Assembly: GCA_015680685.1 (NCBI GenBank)
Contig: MNCI01008953.1
Coordinates: 240,733 to 304,732, forward strand
Direction of reading: 5' to 3'
Source: Gnetum montanum
Taxonomy: Eukaryota; Streptophyta; Gnetopsida; Gnetales; Gnetaceae
Length of the DNA: 64,000 nucleotides
Each line of letters begins with the position of its first letter. Within the stretch, counting starts at the first letter, position 1. Both the position numbers and the translations under genes were made by a program. The notes under the pieces are model-generated. The model made no database searches. It was not told the origin of the DNA and saw nothing but the letters and a program-made list of their open reading frames with translations. Positions 33,411 to 45,826 of this stretch are shown here, piece after piece.

Positions 33411-35899
33411 AACATACATGCTCTATTTTTTGGATCTCCTTCTCTTAACATAGTCATGGGAGAAATGGCCATCCATGCTAATATCTTAATGAGGCTAACC
33501 AATTTAACATCTTTTTATTCTGCAACATCCTTTATACATTTTTCATTTTCTTGAATATTTTATGAATTATTTTATATAGTTTCTTTTCTTTTCTTTTCTA
33601 CTTTACCAGTTTCATCTAGGCTTATTGCAAATATTTGCTTTTTGTTTATTGCTACTACAAATTTTGGAAATATATGTAAGGAAGCTATCAATATGATGAT
33701 TAATTAACCAAAAGGCCAAATCTTGTCTTTGGATTATGTTCTCTACTAACAATCTATCAATTTTTTTGTGGTATCAGCTAGTGATTTTTCGACATCCACC
33801 CATTCTTGTTGTTCCATAAGAAATTAGTATCTTGGGAGCACAATAGTTCTTTCACATTACAACTAAGTAATCAATGATCTTGTTACCCAATGAACTAAGA
33901 AAGGGCTAAGTGGAAATGAAAAAGGGTATGACCTTAACTGGATTTGATGTGTTTTTCTCTCAACTTTCTTCTGAATGTTCTATGATACTTTACTAGTAGA
34001 TCATCACTCCTATTGTTGACCATAAAAGAAAGCATGTCTTTGCATGGTGTGATTCCTATGAAAAAATAATAGGAATTCAAATCAGAACCCTTAGACTCAA
34101 TAATGGGCTATAAGCACGAGTTATGGAGCTAGAAAGGCATGTTGTCCATGGCTAAAGACATTCCTCTAACTAAGGCCCTATCTACTTCCTTCTTATCTTG
34201 GAGTTATGATTCTCCTTTAGGTTGTTAGGTTGATCAATAGAGAGGGGAAATATGTTGATGCAAGGCCTTTGTAAGTGGAATGGGCTTGGTCTAGACTTGG
34301 AACAAAATTACATTAGATCATCTTAATTATAATTTTTACCAAGACCCTCATGTGACCAAGATGCAAATTATATATCCCCTATTTCATCTCTCTCTACCAT
34401 TTACTTACTCCATTTTCTACCACCTTACTACCTCATATCATAGCAAATTATTTAGTTTTGTTTTTAAGATGGCATTATCATAGAAAAATTACTTTGATGG
34501 ATATGGAATTTAGCTTAAAACATGCATTCATCATCCTTGGTGCCCACTGACTTCTTACCAAGAAGGTATGCAAGGGCATAGTAGGCATAACTCTATTTTG
34601 GGAAGGATCCACCTACATTCCTCTGGTCTACTTTAAGTTAAATTTCCTAACCATGAGCCTCTTACTTGATCAATCATCTCGATAGCATTATAACATCTAG
34701 TTTTGCTCTCTTTGGCATCATAACATCCTTAAAGAACTCATCCAATCCACTTGAATTGCATCAAATTGGTCTAACCTATCCTTTTCCATTTTTTTACCAT
34801 CATCCCTCATCTTGTTGGCTTCCATTTATCTCTTATTTTGGCCTAGAACTCATCTAAAATTCCTTCATTTCTTAATGGAAAAGATAGCTATGAATAGCTA
34901 TGTCAATGCATCCCCATTGATGTAGTAGGATGAGTCAATGTAGCCCCATCAATGCATTACAAAAATCTTATAAATACATGTGATACTTAGCTTATTTTTC
35001 ACTATTTTTCCAAAGTTCTAGAGGATTTTTTACAATTCTCCAAAGCCAAAGAACCTTCCAAGCACACTAACTTCCAAACCACTTACCCAATTTCATCTAT
35101 TTATTGATCCTAGAGCTACTAGAGGTACACTTTACATCATGAGGGCCACAAACCTTAGGTTTTTTACACATTTTTTTGAACTTTTCTAACTTCCCATGGT
35201 TAAACTATTAAAATAATATTAAGTTAATTATCATAAAGGGTTAATACCAACAAAGAAACTCCATTAGCTAGGAATTAAATAATACCCCTAACCTGTGATC
35301 ATAAAACAAGCACATAAACAATAAACTCCTAATGCTCAAAACATTAACTTAACCTAATTTAACAAAGAAAGGTATTTAAATGAATAAAGATTATGAACTA
35401 AAGAGCTAATCATGGGTTATGTTTGTGATCATAGATGGTGCCCAAACAAGGACCACAAGTACAAGGTCCATCATAGACTAGGGAAAATGACTCTAAGGAG
35501 GAAGGGGCCAACAAAAACAACCCCATAAACAAGAAGCTAAGGTAATGCATGCTACCAAACCTTTTCAAAAGGAAACCAAATTGGAATCTATTAGGCAGAT
35601 TTTCACTATGGAGACAAGCCAATCTAGGTAGGACAAGGCTCCGAGGCTGAGACCTAACTTGTAGGTCACCTTCATAGAGGTCTTCCTAGAATAGATCAAA
35701 ACCAAGGAGGTCAAAAGTTCCATTTTATAGGAGTTGAACTTTGGATCCTTCTTGGAGTTGGCACTAGAGGAGGTTGGAATGTAATTGTAGGGGTCTCCCT
35801 TATGGCCCATTCTCTCCAATAGTGGATAGTGGTATATGGGGAAGACATAACTATTTTGGAACAATCGATAATGAGATCCGTCAGTGAAAATTAAAGACA
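33411..35899 (+). other. Post-integrase spacer of element C
   Basis: This is AT-rich non-coding sequence corresponding to 43002-44879 of element A. The stretch around 34130-34400 keeps faint similarity to 43540-44090 (TAGAAAGGCATGTTGTCCATG). A TTATAAATACATG motif occurs at about 34968 but no flanking LTR was found. Open frames on the minus strand at 35410-35906 have no recognisable domain. Confidence 0.45.
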
Positions 35900-38250
35900 T
35901 CACCATCTCTTATTTGATTGAGACCATTATTGAAGCCCTTGATTTATCCAACATTAGGGAAAAAATTATTGAAATCTCTATGTAGGAGGACCTAGAAGCA
36001 AAAAAGAAATGGGTCTAGTAATGTTATGGAGTGAACTATAAGAAGTACATTGCCCTAATGAAGGTAGAACTAGCTTACTTCAAACTCACAACCTATCACC
36101 TAAACCCAATGGTGAGGCTAAGTAAGATGACAACCTTCTCTACCAAGGCATGCATGGCTCTACATGAGAAATTCCCTATCAACCTACCCTAGCTCATCTT
36201 CTTGGAGATAAAGAAATGCTTTAAGAAAAATAAGAAGGGTAGAAAGACACTTCCCTTTTCATGCTTGATCAAAAAATTATGTAAAATATGGTTGATAGCT
36301 TGCTACTTAAATCATGTAGTCTACTATGCTCTTACCACATCATGGCAAGAGATGATAAAGGATAAGGTAGTAGCACAGCTGCAGGAAGAGTAGAAACCAT
36401 CATCACCACCACCTATGATTCCAAAAACCACACCAAAGATGCTTGGAGCTATGAAACAACTCAAGAAACTTTGGGAGCAATAGCTACAACAAAAAAAAAG
36501 GATTTGTAAGTGGTGGAAAGACATCTATCTACTATCTAGTCATGATCCATTTGAATGAGATTGAAAGGATAATCAACTGGCTAGATAGTGAGGCAATACC
36601 ATATTCTCTGCACAACTAGGCACCAACTAGACCCAATCCAAGTACCAAGGAGATCACTGTGTCCATTCCAAAATAAATATTTCTTGAAATTTTTGGAAAT
36701 GTAATGGCCTTCATTGTCATGTTGGAGAAAGATGAAGGGAAAATAGTCATGATGATGCTACATGAGGATTAAGAGATAGCAATGGAGGTGATGACTTGGT
36801 AATAGAGTAGTTGAAGGCCTTAAGGCTCCTATGGTGTCTGTATCAAACATAGCTACCATGGTAGATATCCATGCACCCACATGAGTAGGAAGTGGTTAGA
36901 TGAGCACTATCCAACATGAGGAGGAGTTAAGAAACCACTTTCAAAGATCTTTGATCTTTTGGATAAGATTATTAGAAACCATTCACAACTACTAAACACA
37001 AGGAGTAAGTTTCCCATCATAAATACATAACTTGAGGAGGCCACCATAACCAATTGTTGGTTGGCTATCGAAGTTGTAGAGTTACAAACCCATCTCTTAG
37101 ACCCTACCATTCTTTGGCTAGAGCTTACACATGATGAGGTGGTCCAATAGCATCAATGAAAATATCAAGAGACTAAGAATGTAAAATAGAAGGTGATCTT
37201 ATATGCATCTATGTCCAAGGTTATAGCCAATAATATTGATAAGGACATGTGGCAAGTTCACAATGAGCACTTGGTCCTTACTAAGGATAATCATTTCCTA
37301 TGAAATATTGAGTGGTAAAAGGACCAAATGGTCAAATACATCCACTAGTAGTAAGAGTAGATTACCAAGGTTAATTTGGATTTAAGGAGGTTGGCAGCCA
37401 TTAGAAATCTCTCAATGGAGGAGGTTTGTGCCGCTTACCAAAGAATAGTGATTGAGATAGCCACTTGGAATAATAAGGTCCTAAAGTTTGAGAAAGTAAA
37501 GAATCATTATAGGGATTAGGTTGGGCTACTTAAGGAGGTTAATGAAAAATAAATAAAATTGATAAAGGTGAGGTGAACAAGGCCATCTAGCAACTCCAAC
37601 AAAGAGAATATGGACTGAATGCATACAATAAAGTAGAGATCTACCTCAAGGGGTTGCAGATCAAGAAAATGATGGAGTATATGAAGCTTGTCAATCTTTG
37701 ATATGCAAACTTGGGAATGTTGATAGTAAGGAAGCTAAGGAGTAAGTTAGAGGAGTAGCTCAACATCTCCTACCTCCTCTATGAGGCAGATTTCAAGCTT
37801 CATAAGAAATAAAATAAAAGTTGAGGATAGCCAAAGAGGAGCTTGATGTTCTCAGAAGGAGGTTCACTAATCAATGAATTATTGTTGAGAACTTGGAAAG
37901 GAGAATGAATGACTACCAAGGGATACAGAACCTTGTAAAGATGATCGATATTGAACATAAAACATTTGCAGTTTGGTTTGTTAACATGAAGGAAATGTTT
38001 CCTTTGATGTCATGCCTATGGAACATCCCTACACCAACTCATCTAGGTGAACTATCCTAGACCATTTACAATCCACAAAGTAAGGAGGAGAAGATGGAGA
38101 TACTCCTAGGTGCCTTCAAACTTCTAGTAGTAGTAGCAGTAGCAATAGGGTAGCCTTAGCCTCTAGCAACACTAGGACATGATGAAGGATCATTTGAGCC
38201 ACATAAGCCTCCACTTCTAAGCACTATGTGAGACTTCATCATCCCATCAA
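35900..38250 (+). pseudogene. Extra 3' ORF of element C (plant-transposon-protein-like, coiled coil)
   Basis: With stops removed the plus strand reads EDLEAKKKWV, YGVNYKKYIALMKVELAYFK, MALHEKFPINLPQLIFLEIK and RKTLPFSCLIKKLCKIW (about 36000-36300). The last piece resembles the LPFPCLITRLC end of putative plant transposon protein domains. A long charged, coiled-coil-like segment follows (37150-38000), including LSMEEVCAAYQRIVIEIATW. It matches B (1-1030) and is longer than the copy in A. Function is unknown. Confidence 0.6.
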
Positions 38251-38269
38251 CCATTCAATAGGTGCCTAC

Positions 38270-38417
38270 TAAAATTTTTGTCCTAGTGTCTAATTTTTTT
38301 GTAAAATTACACTCATATTTATAAACCATAAAATCTAGCTCCATGGAATTCAATCAAATCGCATATTAATGCTTGTGATTTGTATGATTGGGTGTAGGAA
38401 CTACCCACTACTCATCA
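38270..38417 (+). repeat. 3' LTR remnant of element C
   Basis: Only the end of the LTR is recognisable: TGTATGATTGGGTGTAGGAA then CTACCCACTACTCATCA, matching the LTR ends of A and B. Most of the LTR has been deleted or has diverged beyond recognition. Confidence 0.6.
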
Positions 38418-38856
38418 AGCTTTTACTCACCAAATCAAGATCAATGACTACCACAAAGTTTACACTTTGATCTATTAATATGATATGAGATTCCTCAAGA
38501 CTTGATATAACATGAAAATGAAAATATTCTCTAGGAATTATTACATGTCGAAATCCTTCTTTAATTGGAAGCAGAAGCTCTAAGAAATTTAATTTAGGAA
38601 AACCTTCAAATTGGGCACCGAAGATATGTGATAGCAACATGGCATAAGCAGGTTTCATATCAACTATTATGATATCTGTGTGACATGCGAAATCAAGATA
38701 TTGCTTCAGGAGAATTTGAATGTCTTTAAGTGATCCTACTACATGGATGTTTGATCCATCAAGTTGGATAACACTTCTCATTTGGGGAATTATTTGGGCT
38801 CCTAAAGTTTTAAATACCTCAAGAGGCATTACATTTATGGTACCTCCTAAATCCAT
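38418..38856 (-). pseudogene. Aspartic protease of element D, truncated
   Basis: A 150-codon open frame without stops reads MDLGGTINVMPLEVFKTLGA at the active site (DLGGTINVMP, where D-S/T-G-A is usual) and SNIHVVGSLKDIQILL. It continues to DLDLVSKS, where it meets the LTR remnant of C, and the final codons (LMSSG-stop) belong to that LTR. The family shows a protease of about this size between the gag knuckle and RT. Confidence 0.7.
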
Positions 38857-39399
38857 TAAGAAATTATGAATGTTCTTTTCTAGTATGACTAAAGTGGTTA
38901 GAAAAGAAGAATTGTCCTTCTTGACCTGTTGGTGAAGAATGGGTATTTCAAGGATTTCAACTCCATCTACAAAGTGAACTTAGTTTTCATTCATAGGAAT
39001 CTTACCTTTATTCCTAGGTTTTTTGATCAATCCATGTATAACTTCTTCTTTTTTCTTTAAATTGCAATAGTTCATACATGGATATGATAGCCTTAATCCT
39101 TTTCAAATCTTCTATAAGATCATAAGATTTCATCTCACTCTTAGGCTTAGGTTTATTTTGGTTAGGATGATTATGGATTTGTAATGAAGTTCCAAGTTGT
39201 GTTTGTTGTTGAGGTGTACTATTGTGGTTTCATTTACTAGGAGGAATGTATGTGTTTCCCTTCAAGTTACTAGAGTTATTCATGATGTCACTAATCTTCC
39301 TAAATCATGCATTAGTAAGGGTAGGTTCATTAATCATAACTTGCTAAAAGGATGCTACTGGTTCATTTTTTGTTTCACTAGGGATTTTAGAACCATTAG

Positions 39400-40152
39400 C
39401 TGGGCTTTTTCCTTTTGGTTGTTTTGTAATTCTTGTATAATATCTTCATATAAGACTTGGAATTAAGGGCAAGACTTCTCATAATGTTTTCTGGTGTTAT
39501 GTAACCTACAATATTTACTAAGAGCTACTTCTCCTAGGTTTACATTTGCCTCATTATGTTGATTTCTTATTTTAACATTATTACATTTTAGTTCAAGCAC
39601 TTCATTAAAAAGCTTTTGTAGGATGGTTAAGACTTGATTCACTGGAGGCTAATTCTTAGCTTTAGGTAAGTTAAAGGTTTGCATTGTCTTAAGGATAGGA
39701 ATAGAAGGTATGAAAGGTTGATAATAGATTGGATTAAGATCTTTAATTGATCATCATTTAGGCCAAGGTTTTGAGGAAATAATGAAGAGGAAGCATTTGG
39801 ACTTTGAATGTTTTCTAGAGAGTTGAGGGTTAGGATTATTTAGGTTTAGGAACCTAAGCCAAGAGTTCCAAATTGCGATTGTAAAGAGTTCGTGATAATT
39901 TTTAATTGTTTCTCTACTAAGTTTTCAAAGGCTAGTAAAGTTACTAGAAGCTATAGTGAGACTTGTAAACTTGTCAAATTGAGAGAGAAAACAAGATTTA
40001 AAGTTATTCTAGGTTGAGATTGATGAATTGAACAAGGTTAGAAACCATTGACTTACTATGCCTTAGAAGGTAAGAACAAAAGACCTATAGGCAACATCAT
40101 GTTGAATTATGTTGTGGATGCCTAGTAATACCTCAAAATTCTAAACATGTTG
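39400..40152 (-). pseudogene. gag C-terminal half of element D
   Basis: The minus strand reads NFEVLLGIHNIIQHDVAYRS then FVLTF-stop-GIVSQWFLTLF (about 40110-40030), a gag helix pattern in which the W of SQWF matches the conserved A-xx-WF of retrotransposon gag. A zinc-knuckle-like CRLHNTRKHYEKSCP follows at about 39500. The N-terminal half lies at 46682-46925, across element A. Confidence 0.65.
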
Positions 40153-40157
40153 ATGAA
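40153..40157. repeat. Target-site duplication of element A, left copy (ATGAA)
   Basis: ATGAA sits directly before the LTR start TGATGAGTCATG and again after the second LTR at 46677-46681. Confidence 0.88.
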
Positions 40158-40258
40158 TGATGAGTCATGAATTTGCTGGCTAGGATATCATAGCCATGAT
40201 ATCGCATGGGCTGCGATATCACATCTTTTCCTGCGATATCACATCACGCTGCCAAATC

Positions 40259-40266
40259 TATAAATA
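40259..40266 (+). promoter_or_regulatory. TATA box in 5' LTR of element A
   Basis: CTATAAATAAG lies about 100 bp into the LTR, just after the GATATC cluster. The second LTR has the same motif at 45907-45914. Confidence 0.65.
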
Positions 40267-40435
40267 AGAGATGACTCTCCCTTGTTTCTTAGTTTCATGT
40301 TAGATTGTAGCTAGACTCTGGCAGTTTTGTCCCTCTAGAGTTAGAATATTTTCCAGTGTCTACCTGCAGTGTGGTGAATGTAATTGTACGACATCCTTTA
40401 TTCAAGTGTGACGTACTTGGATACGCACATGACCG

Positions 40436-40436
40436 N
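40436..40436. other. Single undetermined base replacing missing LTR sequence
   Basis: Around the N the LTR reads CACATGACCG-N-AACGCAGAATGAG. The partner LTR has about 150 bp between the matching words (46078-46240). The N therefore marks a gap, not one base. Confidence 0.75.
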
Positions 40437-40877
40437 AACGCAGAATGAGTACGACTTGATTACGAGCATTTAAGTGTGACTACTTGGTAACCTAGTGGTG
40501 TACCTAGGATCTGCGCTTGGTAATCCCAGTGGTAGTCATGCACGAAGTCCAAGATGTATACAGATAATCAAGGAATGGATGCTCATTGCACTTAGGCTAG
40601 TTAGATTCTCTTTTACCCTTTCTCTCTTAGCTTAGATAATATTACTTTCCATTGCCTTTAGGAGTAGCATTAGATTAGAAAACCCATCATACACCTCACT
40701 CTGGACTAAACCATACGTGACAAATATGATACTAGTCTAGGTGGGAAGACGGCGAACTATGACCTAAGGATAACTTTCTAGGTGCCACAACTAGTCTGTC
40801 TATGGAATTTGACAGGATCATGCGTGAAAATGCTCATATTCGTATGGTTGAGTGTAGGGATACCTCGCCACTCATCA

Positions 40878-40896
40878 TTGGCGTCGTTGCTAGGGA
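40878..40896 (+). other. Primer-binding site of element A
   Basis: TTGGCGTCGTTGCTAGGGA directly follows the LTR end. It differs from the Athila-type TTGGCGCCGTTGCCGGGGA only by C-to-T and G-to-A type changes. Confidence 0.8.
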
Positions 40897-41019
40897 TGAT
40901 ACTAGTTATCTAGATTAGTTATATCATACAAGGTCACTGTAAAGGACTTAACGATATATCTTTTAGAAAGAAATAATTATCAAAAGTCACATGTAAAATC
41001 ACACACAAATTTCACAACC

Positions 41020-43001
41020 ATGCCTCTCCTACAAGATTACAATAATGCCACACTTAGTGAGGAAGTTCATTGGAGAACCAACGAATTATCTGACAATGAA
41101 GATTGGAGTACGCAATCCGAAGTGGGGGTTTCTTATAAACATGAACAAAAGCAACGTCATCCCAACACACGAAAGCATAACTTACCCGATGACGATGAAC
41201 CCCTACTGGCCACTACAAGCTTAACACAAATACAAGAGGCTATTCTAATCTCACGTAGGCATCATAAAGAGAGCCATCTACCCGAGCTTGATTTAAACAA
41301 CTTCCCTAATTTTTCAGGAGGCTATGACTTAGACCCGTATCAACATTTACAAGCCTTCTACGATGCCTGCACATGGAATAACATTGATAACAGGTGGCAA
41401 AAACTTAAGCTCTTTTCCATGACACTCGTTGGCCAAGCAAAAGTATCGTATAGATCGTTAAAACCAAATTCAATACGATGTTGGTCAACAATGGTAGAAG
41501 TCTTTAATGGAAAATATCAAACCTACGCAAGAGTGTCAGCCTTGAGGAAACAAATCCAAGGATGGAAACAAGAAAAACATGAACCCTTGGACATGGCCTT
41601 AGAAAGATATTATGCATTGTTAAACAATTGTCCAAGCCATGGGTTTTCCGAGGAAAGGCTAATGTACCATATCATTAATGGGCTACGTAATGAAATAAGA
41701 GAGACCTTAGGAATGTATGCCCAAGGTCAACTATACGAACTACGAACCCATCAAATCCAACAGCTTATTGGGTAGCAAAAGAAGAAGGAGACTTGGCCAG
41801 ATGGGAGAGTGTTGAAAAACATCAACGGGACCAAAATATCAACTTAACAAAGGTTTATAATCATAAAAAGGAGGACTCAACAAATATCAAGGTGGGAACA
41901 TCATCTTTGCCAACACAACAAACATTAGAAGAAGCTGAGGCGAAGATCAATAAGATGTTGGAATGGATGTATCAAAAGTGTGGAGAATTTATCAATATTA
42001 TTGGAGATAGAGTTTTGACAACCCAAGAAGCAGGACAAAATAGTAGACAATCAAAAAAAAGTGATAAGGAAAATAAAAGCTCAACTGCCAATCATACATA
42101 TGAATGTAACATATGCAAGTACGATCACCCCAAGGGCCAATGCCCAATCTTCTCACATTTACATGAGCATTGGGGAAACACATTACATCCAGAGTTCGTA
42201 CAGAGATACTGTGTTCGATCACAATGAAAAAAATCCCAGTCATGGGGGAGACCACCCTTGGACTGGAGACACCCTTCGTATCATCCAAACTCAAATGCTT
42301 ATCTTGTTCAACATCCTTTTTCTCTAGCTAGGCCAATGCACTTTATCTCACCACATTACCATTCTCCGCAATACTATCAGCCCATGCCTTCAACACAACC
42401 ACCACCTTGTGCACCTTATACTCCTCCTAATTTTCAACATTCTCATCCTTTCCCTCCTTCTACATTGCCACCAACTATTCCTAAGGTGCCTGAACCACCA
42501 CAACAACCCACAAACGTCACTTGTGCTACTACTGCCAACAACAGTGAGAGACCTCCTCAACATCCAAAGTGCCCCTTCTTTAAACATAACCGTAAGAAGG
42601 GACAACACAATTCTGAGGCCACTACATCTTCCAACCTAGCACAAGTCCCACACTGTGGTGCACCCTCATCTTCGAACCTCACGCCTCATGTTACTTCATC
42701 AAGGCCACCAACTCATGCTCCAACAGCAATCCAGCCCAATGAATGCATCCATGGAAGGCATCATCCTGATCCTTGCATACCATCTAATGGTCCCAAATAT
42801 CATAGTGGGTCAACTTGTTATCCAGGAACTACATCATATAAATTGCCCCACTATGCTTATTACAATCAAGTGTGTGAACCCCAATGGGGTAAGTATGGAC
42901 CACTTCCAATACTTCCAACACACAAGGATCCTCATTGCCCATTTATTAATCCTTACCATGCTCAACCATTTAGTTATGGGGGATACCCCCCATTCCAATA
43001 A
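41020..43001 (+). pseudogene. gag of element A (one frameshift, one stop)
   Basis: It starts ATGCCTCTCCTACAAG (MPLLQDYNNATL). The gag core spans residues about 95-235 with LDLNNFPNFSGGYDLDPYQH, MTLVGQAKVSYRSLKP and MALERYYALLNNCPSHGFS. A one-base frameshift at about 41775 leads into the next frame (MARWESVEKHQRDQ). A zinc knuckle CNICKYDHPKGQC lies at about 42106-42144. A TGA at 42225 fits a former CGA. The frame then continues into a long proline-, histidine- and tyrosine-rich tail ending YGGYPPFQ at 43001. With so few lesions it was probably functional recently. Confidence 0.85.
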
Positions 43002-44879
43002 AAAGCAATATTAATAACCACCTTTTATTTTTCTTTAATTTTTCAATTTTTGTTTTCCAGTTTTTCATTTTTCAACTTTTTGTTATCTTTTTATCTTTTT
43101 GTCTTTTTGTCTTTTTATGTTTTTTATAAGTAATCTCATCTACAAATAAAACACTCATGTGGATTGTTGGTTGAGGTGTGTTCTATGTTATTAAGTCATG
43201 AGTGATCAATTATTTGGATAATGAGCCCATTACACCCACTCATCCACTCTACAAATAAGAGGTTTTGTTCGAGGGTACAGTGATATTCTTGACATTCTTC
43301 AAACTTAAAATTAATTTTGTGTTCATTGTACCTAGAATGAAGAAGGATGGACCAAGAGGGAATGATTAGGGTGTGACATCAAGGGGACCTACGGATTCTC
43401 TTTGGTGACGTTTGTGGGAGTTATCATGCAACATGGTTGTACTAAGATCCTTGTAGATCTAATGAAATGGGAGTAAGAGTAATCAAAAGGGCACTCAAAA
43501 ATCCAATGCTATTCTAGGGGGTCCCACTGGAAAGACATGCACTTATGCCTAAATGTTGGCAGCTTCTCTAGATTTAGTATTCAAAAAAAAAGAGAAAAGA
43601 AAAAGGAGAAAAGAAAAGTGCCACACACAAAAATCATTCCTCCCTTGAACAAAACGCCAAATGATCGTATGCCTTGTTGTTATGGTGCTCTCATAGTTGT
43701 TCATCATGGGATGAGACAATGTGATGCCACTGATTAGAAGGATGGACTTAGTCCTGATCTTGGAACGATGGGTTAATGACACATTAATCATGCTTTACAT
43801 GCAGGATGCACTGTGTCCTGGGTTAGTTACCTCATGTCCCAATCCCTTCTATACTTCATCTCATCTCACTGTTCATGTAATTGTAGCTCGTGTCGTGTGT
43901 AACATAGAATTCTTACCTCATTCTGGTGATATTTACATGTGTGTTTTGTGAAATTATTGCGGATTACATCTAACCCTTCTAGTGCCCACGAACACTTTAA
44001 GTGTGGTTACACAAGGGCATTATAGGTTGGAACCTGCTTTGGGGAGGACCCACTTGTGTAATCTTTTGTAATCTTCACTTATGACACAGCTCACACACAT
44101 CATTTATTACCCTCAACATATTGTTCATGATATTCTTTCCCTTATTACCATCCCTCCGATTCAACGTTCCTATGAATCATCACATAGCCTTTTTCTCTAC
44201 CATCCAAGGCCCTTATTGATAAATTCCACACCATCATAATTTTTGTGCCTTCAGAACTAGTTGAATTACCCTGGAACCCTTTAAAAATCATCCATATGTC
44301 CTTAGTTTATATCGTTTAATTTCAAAAACATATTAAAAATTTGGTACATTCTCTAAGTGCCCTTACTTCAATGAAAATATATATTCGTGACCCCCCTATG
44401 CTAATCACCATCATTTGCAACTATTCACATAGGGGAAGTTTTTCAAATTCCTCTCTACGACTCGCGATTGCGTATCTCGTGCTTTCATATCCATAACTCA
44501 CTCGCTGGTACTCCGATTTTCATTTTGTTTGAACCTACTTGACCCCGAAGTATTTAGCTTAGTCGTGGGGGAGGGGCACATCTGAATAGCACATAAATGT
44601 TTTGAAATTCATCATCGCTCAAAGGACATATTTAAGGGTAATTAGTTGTAAAATTAAGAATAGAATGTGTCAAAAACAATTTCATCCCCTTAGCTATACC
44701 AAAAAAATAAATTTGGAAACCACCTAAGCAAAGAGGACTCAACATTATAATCTTTCAGGGACCTGTTCTTACAATAATTAACATCACATGGAAATAAAGT
44801 AAATATATTAAGGCAAGCAGTAAGGTATAACCTAACTTTGGTAACAACCTTACTAACGATTGGCCTCGTGTGATTGTAG
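43002..44879 (+). other. Non-coding interior of element A, where pol would be
   Basis: It opens with T-rich sequence (43010-43130), then AT-rich spacer shared with B and C. A GTGGGGGAGGGG purine tract lies at 44567-44578, like the tract before the 3' LTR. No pol motif was found on either strand. Confidence 0.6.
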
Positions 44880-45647
44880 ATGGCCCTGAAACGCGGACAA
44901 CAAGGAGGTCCTTCTCAAGGTGTGATCAAACAACCTAGGAGAGGTGAAGGACAAGTTCCTACTAAACAATATGTAGAGTAGGAGGAACAATCATTTAGTG
45001 TCTACCAAGAAGACCCTACTACTGTACAATCAAGGCAGGTGAAAGGAGGAACTGCTACAGCATCTGAATAGGGACGATATCTCACGCTGACCTAGGATTA
45101 TGTTTAGAGCATCCATGAAAGGTCCATATTCACTGTAGTGATCATGGAATTAAAATTTGGACCTTTCACAGAATTTGCTCTGGAGGTCATTAGGGATCAC
45201 CTCAAAGGATCCCCATTATGGCCTACCCTCTCTAAAAGAAATGCCTGGTACTTACGGGAAATGTACCAATTTTGGCACAATAAAGAAGAAGGAACCACGG
45301 TTAATAATTGTGGTGTGACTGTTAACTTCTCTGTTCAAGCCATTTTGGAAGTATTAAACCTTCCGAATACAGGGCCAAAAGTTGCTTGGAACTAGCTGGA
45401 CACTTTCAGAACCAAGCAACTTACTAAATTTTTGACAGTGAATAAAAGGGTGGCGAAAGAAAAAGAGAAGGCTGATTGGGATGCCTCTATGGCACAAGGG
45501 CAAACTTACATGCACTTCAAGGCACTCAAGGCCTTACAAGAGGAGAAACTCCAGGCCATACTTCAACGCCATCAAATCCCAAGACCTAGAGCACAAGAAA
45601 AGGGAAAGACACCTATGGAGGAGCCACCGCCACCAGGAACTACATGA
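44880..45647 (+). pseudogene. Extra 3' ORF of element A, one frame with five TAG stops
   Basis: One continuous frame of 256 codons starts MALKRGQQGGPSQGV. Its only interruptions are five TAG codons (44979, 45069, 45093, 45105, 45393). The core reads LKFGPFTEFALEVIRDHL and later NCGVTVNFSVQAILEVLNLP, resembling the FSPEAIN-x-LGLP core of putative plant transposon protein domains. The tail is charged (NKRVAKEKEKADWDASMAQG) and ends PMEEPPPPGTT. It is shorter than the copies in B and C. All five TAGs fit former CAG (Gln) codons, a pattern expected from deamination of methylated CHG sites. Confidence 0.7.
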
Positions 45648-45817
45648 GTTCCACCATTTTGTAATCATAGGATTTTCTTTTGTGTTGTCTCAATTTTGTT
45701 CTGACTCCACACTGTGGCATGAATCCATTCTAGTCAGTTAATAATCCCATACCTATCCACTATGTAATCAATGGAGCTTGTTCTCTTCGTAACTCGAGGA
45801 CAAGTTTTCATTCAATC

Positions 45818-45826
45818 GTGGGGGTA
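45818..45826 (+). other. Polypurine tract of element A
   Basis: GTGGGGGTA stands immediately before the 3' LTR start TGATGAG. Confidence 0.65.

Larger units (their letters stand above)
27127..38417 (+). mobile_element. Element C: Ty3/gypsy element of the A/B family, 5' LTR absent
   Basis: Plus-strand order is gag, zinc knuckle, protease, RT, RNase H, integrase, spacer, 3' ORF and a short 3' LTR remnant ending GATTGGGTGTAGGAAC...ACTCATCA at 38417. The left side abuts the outer end of the element B LTR, as expected if B inserted near the 5' end of C and C's 5' LTR lies beyond the left window edge. Nearly every frame is broken by stops. The right end sits inside protease of element D. Confidence 0.75.
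38418..40152 (-). mobile_element. Element D, left piece: gag C-terminus and protease
   Basis: A different retrotransposon on the minus strand. Gag at 40152-39400 runs into a CRLHNTRKHYEKSCP knuckle (about 39515-39470), then protease at 38856-38418. The protease frame is cut exactly where the LTR of C begins. On the other side gag is cut exactly where the LTR of A begins and resumes at 46682 after A's target duplication. D is therefore the host of both insertions. Its RT and integrase would lie left of this window. Confidence 0.7.
40158..40877 (+). repeat. 5' LTR of element A (720 bp as assembled)
   Basis: It starts TGATGAGTCATGAATTT and ends CCACTCATCA. An N at 40436 stands where the other LTR has about 150 extra bases, so this copy is probably incompletely assembled. 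Several GATATCRCAT/TGCGATATC words are clustered at 40184-40245. Confidence 0.92.

Noticed and set aside
34900-35250. Possible separate LTR around TTATAAATACATG at about 34968
   Set aside because: No partner repeat, primer site or target duplication was found around it.
35410-35906. 113-codon minus-strand frame
   Set aside because: It lies opposite the spacer and start of the 3' ORF of C and shows no recognisable motif. It is likely chance.
42390-42639. Alternative frames across the proline-rich tail of gag A
   Set aside because: They are shifted readings of the same low-complexity coding sequence.
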